A stretch of 64,000 nt of DNA from Rhodobacterales bacterium (GCA_009993005.1 JAACUH010000093.1:1-64000), one strand, 5' to 3'. Shown: positions 25,017 through 34,471, numbered from the stretch's first letter. Notes: generated from the sequence alone by a model not told the origin. Numbers and translations are program-made.

Positions 25017-25046
25017 CCCCGATACCCTTTGGTGTCGGGGTTTTTT
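25017..25046 (+). terminator. Intrinsic terminator in the SAM-II expression platform
   Basis: Stem CCCCGATACC / GGTGTCGGGG (10 bp with one G-T pair, four-base loop) followed by six Ts, between the aptamer and metZ. It fits SAM-controlled transcription attenuation, although I could not find an obvious alternative antiterminator. Confidence 0.88.
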
Positions 25047-25076
25047 GTTGCCCGGATCGGGCACGGGAGAGACGAG

Positions 25077-26249
25077 ATGGACAAGTTGAGCAAACGCACC
25101 CGCGCCGTGCATGGCGGCACCCGCCGCAGCCAGTATGGCGAGGTGAGCGAGGCGCTGTTTCTCACGCAGGGCTTTGTCTATGACACGGCCGAGGCGGCCG
25201 AGGCGCGCTTTGTCGCGGCTGGCCCGGACGAATTCATCTATGCCCGCTACGGCAACCCCACCGTGCGCATGTTCGAGGACCGGCTCGCGGGGCTTTTGGG
25301 CTATGAGGACTGTTTCGCCTGCGCCTCGGGCATGGCGGCGGTGGCGGGGGCGCTCACCGCGCTGTTGAAGGCGGGCGATCATGTGGTCTCGGCCCGCGCG
25401 CTCTTTGGCTCCTGTCTTTATGTGTTGCAGGATGTGCTGGGCCGCTTTGGCGTCGAGGTGACGCTGGTGGATGGCACCGACAACGCCGCCTGGGATGCGG
25501 CGATCAGGCCCGACACGCGGCTGGTGTTCTTCGAGAGCATCTCGAACCCCACGCTGGAAGTGGTGGACATGCGCCATGTGGTGCAGGCCGCGCATCGGGT
25601 CGGCGCGCTGGTGCTGGCCGATGACGCGATGGCGACGCCGGTGTTTTCCTATGCGGCCGAATGCGGCGCCGACATCGCCATCATCTCGACCACGAAACAT
25701 GTGGACGGGCAGGGGCGGATGCTGGGCGGCGCGATCTGCGGGTCGCGCGAGATGATCCGTGGCCCGATCGAGAGCTACATGAAGCATACCGGCGGCGCGA
25801 TGAACCCATTTGCCGCCTGGACGCATCTCAAATCGCTCGAGACCATCGACCTGCGGGTGCGCGCGCAGGCGGCCTCGGCCCTGCAGATCGCCGACGCGCT
25901 GGCCGGGCATCCGCGTATCACGGCGCTGCGCTATCCCGGCCATGCCGCGCATCCGCAGCAGGCGCTGGCGCTCGCGCAGGCCGAGAGCGGCGGCACCGTT
26001 CTGACCATCGAGGTCGCGGGCGGGCGGGAGGGCTGTTTTGCCTTCCTCAACCGGCTTGAGGTCTTTACCATCTCGAACAATTTCGCCGATGCGAAATCCA
26101 TCGCCACCCACCCGGCGACGACCACCCACCAACGCCTGCCGCAAGCGCAAAAGGACCTGCTGGGCATCACACCGGGCCTGGTGCGGCTGTCGGTCGGGCT
26201 CGAGGACCCGGCCGACCTGATCGCGGACCTGCGCGCCGCATTGGGCTGA
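25077..26249 (+). CDS. metZ: O-succinylhomoserine sulfhydrylase
   Basis: PLP enzyme of the Cys/Met metabolism family making homocysteine from O-succinylhomoserine and sulfide; 390 residues. Family marks are RTRAVHGGTRRSQYGEVSEA at the N-terminus, the YARYGNPTVRMFEDRLAGLL block and the PLP-binding IISTTKHVDGQGRMLGGAI with the Schiff-base lysine. GLVRLSVGLEDPADLIADL lies near the C-terminus. The ATG at 25077 follows GGGAGAGACGAG. The gene sits directly behind a SAM-II riboswitch and terminator, so it should be switched off when SAM is plentiful. MetZ rather than cystathionine gamma-synthase or MetY is chosen from the overall sequence and riboswitch context; the acyl donor is inferred. Confidence 0.9.
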   Translation: MDKLSKRTRAVHGGTRRSQYGEVSEALFLTQGFVYDTAEAAEARFVAAGPDEFIYARYGNPTVRMFEDRLAGLLGYEDCFACASGMAAVAGALTALLKAGDHVVSARALFGSCLYVLQDVLGRFGVEVTLVDGTDNAAWDAAIRPDTRLVFFESISNPTLEVVDMRHVVQAAHRVGALVLADDAMATPVFSYAAECGADIAIISTTKHVDGQGRMLGGAICGSREMIRGPIESYMKHTGGAMNPFAAWTHLKSLETIDLRVRAQAASALQIADALAGHPRITALRYPGHAAHPQQALALAQAESGGTVLTIEVAGGREGCFAFLNRLEVFTISNNFADAKSIATHPATTTHQRLPQAQKDLLGITPGLVRLSVGLEDPADLIADLRAALG

Positions 26250-26333
26250 CCGGCGCAACCGGAAATCGGCGGCGGACTGATCCGCACGTGGCGCGCGACC
26301 GTATCTCTTGGCAACCAACCGGAGGGCGCGCCC

Positions 26334-27437
26334 ATGAACATCCATTTTCACGATCTGGAGCGCGACCCCTCGCGCGCCGAGGCCGAGGCCGCGCTGGCGC
26401 TCTTGCGCCGCTGGGCGCGCGACGTCACGCCGGAAGAGGTCGCCACGCTCGACCCGCTGGTGTCGCGGCTGATCCCGGGTGGCGAGGTGTCGAATTACCC
26501 GGCACTTGCCCGTGCCTATCCCGAGGATTTCGCGGTCGATGCGGCCTATCTCGCCTCCATGCCCGACCTGCAGAACGGCCCCGCAAGCCTGATCCGGGGG
26601 GCGCGCCAGCAGATCCAGCATGTCGGCATCTCGAACTTTCGCCTGCCGATCCGCTACCACACGCGCGACGCGGGCGATCTGACGCTCGAGACCTCGGTGA
26701 CGGGGACGGTCAGCCTCGAGGCGGGCAAGAAGGGCATCAACATGTCGCGCATCATGCGCAGCTTTTATCGCCACGCCGAGGAAACCTTCAGCTTTGAGGT
26801 GATCGAGCGGGCGCTCGACGCCTACAAGAGCGATCTCGACAGTTTCGACGCGCGCATCCAGATGCGGCTGTCGTTCCCGGCGCGCGTGCGCAGCCTGCGC
26901 TCGGGTCTCGAAGGGTTCCAGTATTACGACATCGCGCTCGAGCTTGCCGAACAGGGGGGCGTTCGGAAAAAGATCATCCACCTCGACTATGTCTATTCCT
27001 CGACCTGCCCCTGTTCGCTCGAGCTGTCCGAACATGCGCGCCAGTTTCGCGGGCAACTGGCCACGCCGCATTCGCAGCGCTCTGTCGCGCGGATTTCGGT
27101 GGTGGTCGATGACCGCGCGGGCGTGCTGTGGTTCGAGGATCTGATCGACCTCGCCCGCGCCGCCGTGCCGACCGAGACGCAGGTGATGGTCAAACGCGAG
27201 GATGAACAGGCCTTTGCCGAGCTCAACGCCGCCAACCCGATCTTTGTCGAGGATGCGGCGCGGCTTTTTTGCGCGCAATTGCAAGGCGATACGCGGATCG
27301 GCGATTTCCGCGTGCTGGCCAGCCATCAGGAAAGCCTGCACAGCCATGACGCGGTGAGCCTGCTGACCGAAGGGCCGACCTTTGCCACCGAGAGCCTCGA
27401 TCCCCGGCTGTTCGGCACGCTCTTCCACGTCGGATGA
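26334..27437 (+). CDS. folE2: GTP cyclohydrolase FolE2 (type IB)
   Basis: Enzyme converting GTP to dihydroneopterin triphosphate, the first folate step; 367 residues. The central region has LQNGPASLIRGARQQIQHVG and ISNFRLPIRYHTRD. The conserved cysteine cluster YSSTCPCSLELSEHAR, then HSQRSVARISV, and NPIFVEDAARL near the C-terminus are the GCYH-IB (COG1469) marks. The type IB enzyme is less dependent on zinc than FolE. The start ATG follows CCGGAGG. It is 84 bases downstream of metZ, and whether it shares the riboswitch transcript is unclear. folP lies 11 kb away in the same window. Confidence 0.93.
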   Translation: MNIHFHDLERDPSRAEAEAALALLRRWARDVTPEEVATLDPLVSRLIPGGEVSNYPALARAYPEDFAVDAAYLASMPDLQNGPASLIRGARQQIQHVGISNFRLPIRYHTRDAGDLTLETSVTGTVSLEAGKKGINMSRIMRSFYRHAEETFSFEVIERALDAYKSDLDSFDARIQMRLSFPARVRSLRSGLEGFQYYDIALELAEQGGVRKKIIHLDYVYSSTCPCSLELSEHARQFRGQLATPHSQRSVARISVVVDDRAGVLWFEDLIDLARAAVPTETQVMVKREDEQAFAELNAANPIFVEDAARLFCAQLQGDTRIGDFRVLASHQESLHSHDAVSLLTEGPTFATESLDPRLFGTLFHVG

Positions 27438-27489
27438 CGGGGGCGGCGGGCGCTTGACAGCCATGGCGGGGCAGGCCAACCCTGCCGCC

Positions 27490-28938
27490 ATGATCGACCT
27501 GCGCCCCATCGCCTATGTCATCGGCCTGCTTCTTGCCGCGCTGGGTCTGGCGATGCTGGGGCCGCTGGTAGCGGACCTGCGGGCGGGCAACGGCCATTGG
27601 CCGGCCTTTCTGCAAAGCGCCATCATCACCCTGATGACCGGCGGCCTGATGGCGTTGGCCAGCTCGACAGGCGTGGACCGCAGGATGTCGGTGCGGCAGA
27701 CCTTTCTGCTCACCACCGGGGTCTGGATCGTGCTGCCGGCCTTTGGCGCGCTGCCCTTCATGCTGGGGGCGACGGACCTGCGGCTGGTGGACGCCTATTT
27801 CGAGGCGATGTCGGGCATGACCACGACCGGCAGCACGGTGCTGAAGGGGCTCGACGACCTGCCGCAGGGCATCCTGCTGTGGCGCGGCGTGCTGCAATGG
27901 CTGGGAGGGCTCGGCATCGTCATCGTGGCGATGCTGTTCCTGCCGGTGATGCGGGTCGGCGGGATGCAGTTCTTCCAGTCCGAAGGCTTTGACACGCTGG
28001 GCAAGATCATGCCGCGCGCGCTCGACATCGCGCAGGGGCTGCTCAACATCTATCTGGTGCTGACGGGGCTGGGGTTTCTGGCCTTTCTGGCCACCGGCAT
28101 GTCGCCTTTCGACGCGGCGGTGCATGCCTTTACCGCCGTCTCGACCGGGGGCTATTCAACCCGCGATGCGTCCTTCGCGGCGTTCAGCGGCGCGGCGGAA
28201 TATGTCTGTGTGGTCATCATGATCCTGGGCACATTGCCCTTTGTGCGGCTGTTGCAGCTTGCGCGGGGCGAGGCGCGGCCGATCCTGCGCGACAGCCAGG
28301 TGCGCACCTACCTGCTCTGGACCGCCATCGCGGTGCTGCTGATTGTGGCCTATCGTCTGCTCGCGCTGGGCGAGTTTTCGCATCCGGTGTTCCGCGAGAC
28401 GCTGTTCAACGTGGTGTCGTTCTTTTCCGGCACCGGTTTCACCACCGGCGACGTGACGAGCTGGGGCGGGTTTTCCTTTGTCGTGCTGTTCAGCGTCGGT
28501 GCGATCGGCGGTTGCACCAGTTCGACCGGCTGTTCGATCAAGATCTTTCGCTACCAGTTGCTGTTCAAGAGCATCCGCGCGCAGATCATGCAGATCCACA
28601 GTGCCAACAGGGTCGTGGCGGTGAAACATGACGGGCGGATCGTGGACGATTCGATCCTCGCCTCGGTGATCCTGTTCTTTACGCTCTACATCATCACCTT
28701 CGGCGTGCTGACTGTCGCCCTGTCGATGACCGGGCTCAGCTTCATGGCGTCGATCACCGGGGCCTGGACCGCGATCTTCAACGTCGGCCCCGCCTTTGGC
28801 AGCGAGGTCGGGCCGACCGGGGCGATCACGGCCTTTCCCGACGCGGCGAAATGGATCATGTCCGCCGGCATGCTCATGGGCCGGCTCGAGATCATCGCCG
28901 TTCTGGTGCTGCTCTTGCCCCGCTTCTGGCGGGCCTGA
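27490..28938 (+). CDS. trkH: TrkH-family potassium uptake membrane protein
   Basis: Ion-conducting subunit of a Trk-type potassium transporter in the inner membrane; about 482 residues from the ATG at 27490 (MIDLRPIAYVIG). An in-frame ATG at 27463 is possible. The four pore repeats with their selectivity-filter glycines are visible: EAMSGMTTTGSTVL, FTAVSTGGYST, FFSGTGFTTGDVTS and FNVGPAFGSEVGPTG. KxxxR-like charged loops and about ten helices complete the family picture. No trkA/ktrA partner lies in the window. It follows folE2 by 52 bases and converges with the pseudoprotease gene, ten bases from its stop. Confidence 0.93.
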   Translation: MIDLRPIAYVIGLLLAALGLAMLGPLVADLRAGNGHWPAFLQSAIITLMTGGLMALASSTGVDRRMSVRQTFLLTTGVWIVLPAFGALPFMLGATDLRLVDAYFEAMSGMTTTGSTVLKGLDDLPQGILLWRGVLQWLGGLGIVIVAMLFLPVMRVGGMQFFQSEGFDTLGKIMPRALDIAQGLLNIYLVLTGLGFLAFLATGMSPFDAAVHAFTAVSTGGYSTRDASFAAFSGAAEYVCVVIMILGTLPFVRLLQLARGEARPILRDSQVRTYLLWTAIAVLLIVAYRLLALGEFSHPVFRETLFNVVSFFSGTGFTTGDVTSWGGFSFVVLFSVGAIGGCTSSTGCSIKIFRYQLLFKSIRAQIMQIHSANRVVAVKHDGRIVDDSILASVILFFTLYIITFGVLTVALSMTGLSFMASITGAWTAIFNVGPAFGSEVGPTGAITAFPDAAKWIMSAGMLMGRLEIIAVLVLLLPRFWRA

Positions 28939-28947
28939 GCGCGGCGC

Positions 28948-30789
28948 CTAGTCCCAGCAGGACACCAGCACGGTCATGTCGGCCGCGCGCCGGGTCAGCG
29001 TCTCGGGCGGCATGAAGCTGATCGTGTCAGTGGTCTGCGCCTCGATGCCGCCCGCGTCGAGCGCGCCCAGGATCGCGCCGGCATCGACGGCAAAGCCGAC
29101 CTCGGGCGGCAAAACCTGCCCTTGGGTGATGCGGCGGGGCAGCAGCATGCCCAGCACGGCGCCGCTGTTGTCGAACACCGGCCCCCCGACATCGCCCGGC
29201 TGCGCGGTCAATGTCAGGCGCTTGACTTCGTCCTCGCCGTTCAGGCCGCGGATATCGGCCAGCCGGCCAAAGGTCAGCGCCGGCATCGCCAGCACGCCGC
29301 CATAGGGATAGCCCGACACCGCGACCTCGGCCTGAAGCCGCGGCACGCCGGTCTGGAACACGGCCACCCCGATCGGGGCCAGCGGCGTCTGCGGCCGCAG
29401 CACCGCGATCCCCAGCGCATCATCCCGCAGCACGACCTGCGCCGCATGGTCGCTGTCGAGCGTGATCGACCCGCAGCCATCGACGACCTCTGTCGTGGTC
29501 AGGGCGGTCCCGCGCGCGTCGATATAGAAGCCCGAGCGCGACAAAATCGGCTTGCGCACGGCAAGCCCGGAAATCAGGTCAACCGCCTGATCCTCGCCGG
29601 GCGGCCTCAGCGCAGGGTCGAGCACACCCGCCACCGGGGTGAAACTCGCCCGCATCAGCCCGAGGAGCCGCGTGCGGCGCTCTTCGTCGCCCGCAGGCCA
29701 GATCAGCGTGAAACCCTTGATCTGCCCATCGGCCAGCGCGGCATAGGTGGTGGAGTGGATGCGCCCGTCGATCCCCTCCAGCTCAAAGCTGTTGGTGCTC
29801 CGGCTGCGCGGGCCTTCGGGCGGCACGATCTCCAGCGTCTGCATGATCTCGTAGAGGCCAAAGAGCCGGCTCTGGTCGCCTTCCTGCGAGATCAGCAGGA
29901 CTGTCGCGTCGAGCTCGCCCGACGGGTCGAACCGGGCAAAGGGCGGCTCGTAGCCGCTGAAGGTCACGACGCCGGTGGGGATCTGCATCTCGATCCCGGT
30001 CGCGTCATCGCGCACAAGCTGAAGATCGAGCCCGTCGAGCACCGCGTTGTAGGCGCCCAGCAGAACGGCGCGCTGGCGTGTGGTCAGGATGCCGGTCGGC
30101 TCAAAGCCGTTGTCGCCCTGCCAGGCGGCCATCGAGGCGCGCGTGCCTCGGCCAAAGGCGCCGTCGATGGCAGCATTGTAATAGCCCGCCCATTGCAGCG
30201 CGGTCTGCAACAACTCGCGCTCTGGCCGCGACAGCAGCGCCTCGCTCGCCTGCGCCTCGCGCGCGGTTTCGTCGGGGACAACCGGCTGCGCGACCACCAC
30301 GGGCTCTGCCGGTGCCTGTTCGTCTGCGATTTCGGGCTGGGTGATCTCGAGCTGGGCGATTTCGGGCACGACCACTTCGGGGGCGGGGTCGGTCTGCGGC
30401 AGATCCTGTGGCGCGGTCTGCGCGCCGACGCCGATCGGCCAGAACTGGCTCTGGAATTGCTGCCCGTCCGCGATGAAGCTGTCCGCCGGGATCGCGCCCG
30501 AGGACCGCAGCCGCGCCAGCAGCGCCGCCGCGTCGCCCGGCGCATAGGGGCCCAGCGCGATCCCATACCAGCCGCCGCCCAGATAATAGCCGTTCACATC
30601 CTCGAACCGGCCGGCGTAGGCGCGCACGCGCGTCTGCGCCTGCCCAAGCGTCGGCTGCGCCTCGACCTGGACCCAGACCCCACGATCCTGGGCCGCCGCC
30701 ACACCCGCAAACCCGGCGAGAGCCGCCGCCATGATCAATGCCTTGAAACCGCGTATCATCCGAACCCTTGCCAAAACCGACTGTGACAT
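28948..30789 (-). CDS. Exported SPOR / peptidoglycan-binding / trypsin-like pseudoprotease
   Basis: Exported protein of about 613 residues. The start at 30789 has AAGG five bases upstream, and residues 12-34 (RGFKALIMAAALAGFAGVAA) form the signal peptide core. Domains in order are a SPOR-like segment (about 37-110), a Pro/Glu-rich linker, a PG_binding_1 domain (about 185-245, with YYNAAIDGAFGRGTRASM) and a chymotrypsin-fold domain (about 410-575). In that last domain the HtrA-type positions read TTTEVV (Glu434 for His), LGIAVL (Gly460 for Asp) and QPGDVGGPVF (Val534 for Ser), so the triad is lost. The fold is otherwise well preserved. It is probably a peptidoglycan-located binding or scaffolding protein. 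It converges with trkH and is divergent from glyQ. Confidence 0.82.
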   Translation of the reverse strand: MSQSVLARVRMIRGFKALIMAAALAGFAGVAAAQDRGVWVQVEAQPTLGQAQTRVRAYAGRFEDVNGYYLGGGWYGIALGPYAPGDAAALLARLRSSGAIPADSFIADGQQFQSQFWPIGVGAQTAPQDLPQTDPAPEVVVPEIAQLEITQPEIADEQAPAEPVVVAQPVVPDETAREAQASEALLSRPERELLQTALQWAGYYNAAIDGAFGRGTRASMAAWQGDNGFEPTGILTTRQRAVLLGAYNAVLDGLDLQLVRDDATGIEMQIPTGVVTFSGYEPPFARFDPSGELDATVLLISQEGDQSRLFGLYEIMQTLEIVPPEGPRSRSTNSFELEGIDGRIHSTTYAALADGQIKGFTLIWPAGDEERRTRLLGLMRASFTPVAGVLDPALRPPGEDQAVDLISGLAVRKPILSRSGFYIDARGTALTTTEVVDGCGSITLDSDHAAQVVLRDDALGIAVLRPQTPLAPIGVAVFQTGVPRLQAEVAVSGYPYGGVLAMPALTFGRLADIRGLNGEDEVKRLTLTAQPGDVGGPVFDNSGAVLGMLLPRRITQGQVLPPEVGFAVDAGAILGALDAGGIEAQTTDTISFMPPETLTRRAADMTVLVSCWD

Positions 30790-30882
30790 TTGCCTTGCAT
30801 TGCAGGAAAACCTAGCAGAGCCAACCGGGCGCGCAGCATAAAAGGCACAGATCGCTGTCACTTCTGCGCGGGCGTGGCGCAA

Positions 30883-30911
30883 TTGACCCTGTCGCGCGGG
30901 CGCAATATGCA
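30883..30911 (+). promoter_or_regulatory. Probable glyQ promoter
   Basis: TTGACC (30883-30888) and TATGCA (30906-30911) with a 17-base spacer, 28 bases before the glyQ start. This is a good housekeeping sigma-70 match for this kind of genome. Confidence 0.6.
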
Positions 30912-30938
30912 ACGCGCAGCAACCCAGCGAGGATCATC

Positions 30939-31868
30939 ATGGCCGACAGCCCGCGCAGTTTTCAGGAGATCATCCTGCGGCTCCAGTCCTATTGGGCCGC
31001 GCGCGGCTGCGCGATCCTGCAACCCTATGACATGGAAGTGGGCGCCGGCACCTTTCACCCCGCCACCACGCTGCGCGCGCTGGGCAGCCGGCCCTGGGCC
31101 GCGGCCTATGTGCAGCCCTCGCGCCGGCCGACCGATGGCCGCTATGGCGAGAACCCCAACCGCCTGCAACATTATTACCAGTATCAGGTGCTTATCAAAC
31201 CCTCGCCGCCCGATATGCAGGACCTCTACCTCGGCTCGCTCGCCGCGATCGGCATCGACGCGCGGTTGCATGACATCCGTTTTGTCGAGGATGACTGGGA
31301 AAGCCCGACGCTGGGCGCCTGGGGGCTGGGCTGGGAGGTCTGGTGCGACGGGATGGAGGTGTCGCAATTCACCTATTTCCAGCAGGTCGGCGGGCATGAC
31401 TGTCGCCCCGTGGCAGGCGAACTGACCTACGGGCTTGAGCGGCTCGCGATGTATGTGCTGGGCGTGGCGCATGTGATGGACATGCCCTTCAACGATCCGC
31501 AGTCGCCTATCCCTCTGACTTACGGCGATATTTTCCGGCAGACCGAGCAGGAATATTCGCGCTGGAACTTTGACGTGGCCGATACCGCGACTCTCTTGCG
31601 GCATTTCGAGGATGCCGAGGCCGAGTGCCAGCGCATCCTGTCCACCCCACAGCCCGACAAGGCCGGACGCGCGATCATCATGGCCCATCCCGCCTATGAC
31701 CAGTGCATCAAGGCCAGCCACCTGTTCAACCTGCTCGACGCGCGGGGCGTGATCTCGGTCACCGAACGGCAGGCCTATATCGGCCGGGTGCGGGCGCTGG
31801 CAAAGCTTTGCGCCGACGCCTTCGTGCAGACCGAGGCCGGCGGCGGCAGCGCGCCGGTCGCGGCATGA
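30939..31868 (+). CDS. glyQ: Glycyl-tRNA synthetase alpha subunit
   Basis: Catalytic subunit of the bacterial alpha2-beta2 glycyl-tRNA synthetase (class II), 309 residues. The diagnostic N-terminus [20 protein letters not shown] is followed by [20 protein letters not shown], and [20 protein letters not shown] carries motif 2. The glycine-specificity segment [19 protein letters not shown] follows. A promoter with a 17-base spacer lies just upstream. The stop overlaps the next start (ATGA), and an intervening membrane-protein gene separates it from glyS, an arrangement known in Rhodobacterales. Confidence 0.97.
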   Translation: MADSPRSFQEIILRLQSYWAARGCAILQPYDMEVGAGTFHPATTLRALGSRPWAAAYVQPSRRPTDGRYGENPNRLQHYYQYQVLIKPSPPDMQDLYLGSLAAIGIDARLHDIRFVEDDWESPTLGAWGLGWEVWCDGMEVSQFTYFQQVGGHDCRPVAGELTYGLERLAMYVLGVAHVMDMPFNDPQSPIPLTYGDIFRQTEQEYSRWNFDVADTATLLRHFEDAEAECQRILSTPQPDKAGRAIIMAHPAYDQCIKASHLFNLLDARGVISVTERQAYIGRVRALAKLCADAFVQTEAGGGSAPVAA

Positions 31869-32395
31869 TCGCCCGGATCGCCATCATGGGGATTGTCGCA
31901 TCCGGGCTGATTGCGGGCGCCGCGCTCTATTACCTGCAGGTGTATGCGTTCTATTACGAGGTGAACGCCGAGGATGCAGGAAATGTGCAAATGACTTCGC
32001 TTTTTACCGGCGAACCCGAGCCGATTTTGTTCGAAAACTTCAAGGCGATCGACGCCGACAGCTCACCGATCCGGTTCCGTGCCTGTTTCCAGACGCCGTT
32101 TTCCCAGGCGATGCTGACCGAAACCTATGTCACCTACCCGCAGGCCGAGCCTCTGACCGCCCCGCGCTGGTTTGATTGTTTCCAGGCCGGAGACATCGGC
32201 GCCGATCTCGCGAGTGGGGTCGCCATCGCCTTTCTGGGCGAGGCCAACCTGCATTACGGGATCGACCGGGTTGTCGCGGTGATGCCCGACGGGCGCGGCT
32301 ATATCTGGCACCAGATCAATGCCTGCGGCCAGGCCGTGTTCGACGGCGACCCCGCCCCCGAAGGCTGCCCGCCCCCACCTGAAAGAGCCAACTGA
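31865..32395 (+). CDS. Small membrane-anchored protein between glyQ and glyS (DUF6446-like)
   Basis: A protein of 176 residues that begins with a single hydrophobic helix (about residues 2-25: [20 protein letters not shown]), probably a signal anchor or uncleaved export signal. Three cysteines ([15 protein letters not shown] and NACGQAVF) and a Pro-rich end ([10 protein letters not shown]) mark the soluble part, likely in the periplasm. I believe it matches a Rhodobacterales-specific family called DUF6446, but I cannot verify the name. It overlaps glyQ by four bases (ATGA) and glyS starts at TGATG, so the three genes are tightly coupled. Function is unknown; it has no feature of an aminoacylation factor. 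Confidence 0.7.
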   Translation: MIARIAIMGIVASGLIAGAALYYLQVYAFYYEVNAEDAGNVQMTSLFTGEPEPILFENFKAIDADSSPIRFRACFQTPFSQAMLTETYVTYPQAEPLTAPRWFDCFQAGDIGADLASGVAIAFLGEANLHYGIDRVVAVMPDGRGYIWHQINACGQAVFDGDPAPEGCPPPPERAN

Positions 32396-34455
32396 TGCCC
32401 GACCTGCTGATCGAACTCTTTTCCGAGGAAATCCCCGCGCGCATGCAGGCCCGCGCCGCCGATGATCTGCGCCGTCTTGTGACGGATGGTCTCGTTGCCG
32501 CCGGATTGACCTATGCCGGCGCCGCGGCCTTTGCCACGCCGCGCCGATTGGCGTTGTCTGTCAGTGGCTTGACCGCAGAAAGCCGGTCCACGAAGGAAGA
32601 GCGCAAGGGGCCCGCGACGACAGCCCCCGCCGCCGCCATCGACGGGTTCCTGCGGTCCACCGGGCTCAGCCGCGACCAGCTCGAAACCCGCGCCGACAAG
32701 AAGGGCGAGGTCTATTTCGCCGTGATCGACAGGCCCGGCCGTGCGGCGTCCGAGATCGTGGCCGAGGTGCTTTCGGCCACCGTCCGCGCTTTCCCCTGGC
32801 CCAAATCGATGCGCTGGGGGGCGGGTAGCCTGCGCTGGGTGCGCCCGCTGCATTCGATCCTCTGCCTGCTTGTGGACGAGGCCGGCGCGGTGACGGTCCC
32901 GCTCGAGCTGGAAGGGATCGCCTCCTCGAACAGGACGCGTGGTCACCGCTTCATGGCGCCATCCGAATTTACTGTAACGAATTTCGATGATTACGAGGCA
33001 AAGCTAAAGCGGGCCCATGTCATCCTGCGGCCCGAGGACCGCGCCGATGCGATCTGGCAAGAGGCCACCAGCCAGGCCTTTGCGCAGGGGCTCGAGGTTG
33101 TGCCCGACGCCGGCCTTCTGGCCGAAGTGGCCGGACTCGTGGAATGGCCGGTGGTGCTGCTGGGGCGGATTGCCGAGGATTTTCTCGGCCTGCCGCCCGA
33201 AGTGCTGCAAACCTCGATGCGCGAACACCAGAAGTTCTTTTCGGTCCGCAACCCGCGCACCGGGCGGATCGAGGCCTATGTCACTGTCGCCAATATCGAA
33301 ACAATCGACCATGGCGCCACGATTCTCGCCGGCAATGGCAAGGTGCTCGCCGCCCGCCTGTCGGATGCGCGGTTCTTCTGGGAGAACGACCTGCGCCTGG
33401 TGAAAACCCTCGGGATGGAGGGAATGGCGGCGGGCCTGGCGCAGGTCACCTTCCACAACAAACTGGGCTCGCAGGCCGACCGCGTCGCGCGGATCGCGGC
33501 GCTGGCCCGCGAGATCGCCCCCTTTGTGGGTGCCAAACCCGACCTCGCCGCCGAGGCCGCGCGCATTTGCAAGGCCGATCTGCAATCTGCCATGGTCGGG
33601 GAATTCCCCGAACTCCAAGGCCTTATGGGCCGCTATTACGCCGCCGCCGCCGGTCATGACGACGGCGTGCCCGAGGCCTGCCAGGAACATTGGCAGCCGC
33701 TCGGCCCCTCGGACACTGTGCCCACCGCGCCGGTCTCGGTCGCCGTGGCGCTCGCCGACAAGATCGACACGCTCACCGGCTTCTGGGCCATCGACGAGAA
33801 ACCGACCGGGTCAAAAGACCCCTTTGCCCTGCGCCGCGCCGCGCTGGGGGTGATCCGGCTGGTGCTCGGGAATGGCCTGACGCTGCCGCTGCGCGCTGCC
33901 TTCGTCTTTGCGCGGCCGGGTTTGCCGCAAGACGACCTCCTCGCCTTTTTCCACGACCGCCTCAAGGTTTACCTCAAGGATCAGGGCCTGCGCCACGACA
34001 TCATCGACGCCTGCATCGCCATGCCGGGCAATGATGACCTCACGCTGCTGGTCAAACGTGCCGGGGCGCTTGCGGCCGTGCTGAAAACCGACGATGGCGA
34101 GAACCTCCTGCAGGGCTTCAAGCGCGCCAACAACATCCTCACCCAGGCCGAGGGCCGTGATGGCGTCGAATACAGCTATGGCGCCGACCCCAAGTTTGCC
34201 GATCATGCCGCCGAACACGCGCTGTTTGCCGCGCTCGATAGGGCAGAGGCGGCGATCAGGCCCGCCATGGCGGCCGAGGATTTCGCCACCGCCATGGCCG
34301 CAATGGCCGCCCTGCGCGCGCCGATCGACGCGTTTTTCACCGCGGTGCAGGTCAATGACGACAACCCGATCCTGCGGCGCAACCGGCTCAACCTGCTGTC
34401 GCGCATCCGCGCCACCTGTCTCGAGGTGGCCGATCTGACCCGGATCGAGGGGTAG
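32395..34455 (+). CDS. glyS: Glycyl-tRNA synthetase beta subunit
   Basis: Beta subunit of the tetrameric glycyl-tRNA synthetase, 686 residues, responsible for tRNA recognition. The N-terminus PDLLIELFSEEIPARMQARA is the standard family opening. Further marks are RRLALSVSGLTAES, FPWPKSMRWG, RGHRFMAPSEF, SMREHQKFFSVRNPRTG, the HD-like segment KADLQSAMVGEFPELQGLMG and the anticodon-binding C-terminal region ending in NPILRRNRLNLLSRI. Its start overlaps the stop of the small gene before it (TGATG). It is followed by a dispersed repeat and then ppdK. Confidence 0.97.
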   Translation: MPDLLIELFSEEIPARMQARAADDLRRLVTDGLVAAGLTYAGAAAFATPRRLALSVSGLTAESRSTKEERKGPATTAPAAAIDGFLRSTGLSRDQLETRADKKGEVYFAVIDRPGRAASEIVAEVLSATVRAFPWPKSMRWGAGSLRWVRPLHSILCLLVDEAGAVTVPLELEGIASSNRTRGHRFMAPSEFTVTNFDDYEAKLKRAHVILRPEDRADAIWQEATSQAFAQGLEVVPDAGLLAEVAGLVEWPVVLLGRIAEDFLGLPPEVLQTSMREHQKFFSVRNPRTGRIEAYVTVANIETIDHGATILAGNGKVLAARLSDARFFWENDLRLVKTLGMEGMAAGLAQVTFHNKLGSQADRVARIAALAREIAPFVGAKPDLAAEAARICKADLQSAMVGEFPELQGLMGRYYAAAAGHDDGVPEACQEHWQPLGPSDTVPTAPVSVAVALADKIDTLTGFWAIDEKPTGSKDPFALRRAALGVIRLVLGNGLTLPLRAAFVFARPGLPQDDLLAFFHDRLKVYLKDQGLRHDIIDACIAMPGNDDLTLLVKRAGALAAVLKTDDGENLLQGFKRANNILTQAEGRDGVEYSYGADPKFADHAAEHALFAALDRAEAAIRPAMAAEDFATAMAAMAALRAPIDAFFTAVQVNDDNPILRRNRLNLLSRIRATCLEVADLTRIEG

Positions 34456-34471
34456 CGCGCGGCGCCCCGCT

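Noticed and set aside
24933-27509. 858-codon minus-strand open frame over metZ and folE2
   Set aside because: Covers two confidently assigned genes and the riboswitch on the other strand; no recognisable domain.
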